A stretch of DNA of 6,958 bases from Pseudomonadota bacterium (GTDB lineage: Bacteria > Pseudomonadota > Alphaproteobacteria > Rhizobiales > Xanthobacteraceae): NCBI GenBank assembly GCA_023404705.1, contig JAEYAU010000227.1:1-6958 (forward strand). Direction: 5' to 3'. Positions 6,361-6,958 of the stretch are shown here, in pieces. The notes under the pieces are model-generated. The model was not told the DNA's origin, did not search any database, and saw nothing but the letters and a program-made list of their open reading frames with translations. Each line of letters begins with the position of its first letter. Position 1 is the stretch's first letter. Position numbers and translations under genes: made by a program.

Positions 6361-6958
6361 ATGACGGTGACGCGGTGCGTGCGACTGATCGTGGCGGCGT
6401 GCGTGCTGCTGGCGCCGAGTGTTCTCGCGGCGCAGGACCTCACCGGCATGAGCGCGCGGGAAGCCGCCAAGGCGATCCGCGATGGCCAGATCACCTCGCG
6501 CGCGCTGGTCGATGCGCTGCTGAACCAGGCCAACGCGAAGCAGAGTCTCAACGCCTTCATCACCCTCAATGCCAACGGCGCCAAGGAGGCCGCCGACAAG
6601 GCCGATACCGCGACACGGCGCGGCGCGCCGCTCGGCCCGCTGCACGGCGTGCCGATCGTCGTGAAGGACAACATCAACATGGCGGGGCTGCCGAACACCG
6701 CCGGGACGCCGGCGCTGAAGGGCTTCGTGCCGACCGAGACCGCGCCCGTGCTGCAGAAGTTGATCGATGCCGGCGCCATCGTGCTCGGCAAGACCAACAT
6801 GCATGAGCTCGCCTTCGGCATCACGTCGAACAACGGAGCCTTCGGCGCGGTCGGCAATGCCTATGCGCCGGACCGGTTCGCGGGCGGCTCCAGCGGCGGC
6901 ACCGGCGCCGCCATCGGCGCACGCATGGCGGCCGCCGGCCTCGGCAGCGACACCGGCG
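6361..6958 (+). CDS. Exported amidase-signature family enzyme, N-terminal part
   Basis: The frame is open from the ATG at 6361 to the window end, giving 199 residues; the C-terminal half or more is missing. GGAGG at 6351-6355, five bases before the ATG, supports the start. The first 24 residues look like a Sec signal peptide (LIVAACVLLAPSVLAA), so the enzyme would act in the periplasm or outside. The amidase-signature fold follows, with LGPLHGVPIVVKDN containing the expected catalytic Lys102, LGKTNMHELAFG, and FAGGSSGGTGAA, in which Ser177 matches the cis-Ser of the Ser-cisSer-Lys triad. The nucleophile Ser is expected near residue 201, just past the window end, after SDTG. Such enzymes hydrolyse amides to acid plus ammonia; the sequence resembles mandelamide and indoleacetamide hydrolases, but the substrate cannot be told. 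Its orientation, opposite to the neighbouring gene, suggests it is unrelated to metal efflux. Confidence 0.9.
   Translation, partial: MTVTRCVRLIVAACVLLAPSVLAAQDLTGMSAREAAKAIRDGQITSRALVDALLNQANAKQSLNAFITLNANGAKEAADKADTATRRGAPLGPLHGVPIVVKDNINMAGLPNTAGTPALKGFVPTETAPVLQKLIDAGAIVLGKTNMHELAFGITSNNGAFGAVGNAYAPDRFAGGSSGGTGAAIGARMAAAGLGSDTG

Noticed and set aside
5623..6804. Long - strand open frame over the second DUF305 gene and the amidase
   Set aside because: It is out of frame with the DUF305 protein, overlaps two genes with clear signal peptides and motifs, and its product is low-complexity and Arg-rich.
6249..6806. Alternative + strand open frame overlapping the amidase
   Set aside because: It is in another frame, gives an Arg/Gly/Ala-rich product without motifs, whereas the frame from 6361 shows conserved amidase residues.
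6195..6857. N-terminal extension of the second DUF305 protein
   Set aside because: The frame is open, but AGGAG and a signal peptide mark the start at 6194, and the extension lies antisense to the amidase gene.

Overview
The window is GC-rich, densely coding DNA from a Gram-negative bacterium. The style of the proteins and codon use (C/G at most third positions, strong GGAGG-type ribosome sites, gaps of 10 to 70 bp) suggests an alphaproteobacterium, probably Rhizobiales. That placement is inference; there is no rRNA or other marker gene here.

Layout. From position 2 to 5695 six genes lie head to tail on the + strand and look like one operon. They are: the C-terminal part of a periplasmic adaptor (membrane fusion protein) cut by the window start; a complete 1041-residue RND pump of the heavy-metal efflux (CusA/CzcA) class; a small exported protein whose predicted mature form begins with histidine; a four-helix membrane protein of unknown function; an exported DUF305 protein with a Met/Cys-rich section and seven tandem GGMGQ-type repeats; and a 104-residue membrane protein of unknown function. 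A second exported DUF305 gene lies convergently on the - strand (5706-6194). The last feature, diverging from it after a 166-bp gap, is the N-terminal part of an exported amidase-signature enzyme that runs off the window end.

How the genes work together. The adaptor and RND pump would form two parts of a tripartite export system; the outer-membrane channel is not seen and may lie upstream. The three exported proteins rich in His or Met, including two DUF305 paralogues, are plausible periplasmic metal binders that buffer metal or hand it to the pump. Copper or silver is the most likely substrate from this context. However, the pump lacks the methionine triad that CusA uses to bind Cu(I)/Ag(I), so the substrate is uncertain. 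The amidase has its own ribosome site and opposite orientation to its neighbour, and probably belongs to another function.

The main points for a second look are: the pump's unusual predicted metal site; the His-first small exported protein; the Met/Cys and GGMGQ repeats in the first DUF305 protein; the pair of DUF305 paralogues at the operon end; and a strong hairpin with a C(UCCG)G loop between the last two operon genes. No RNA genes, CRISPR arrays, insertion sequences or attachment sites were seen.
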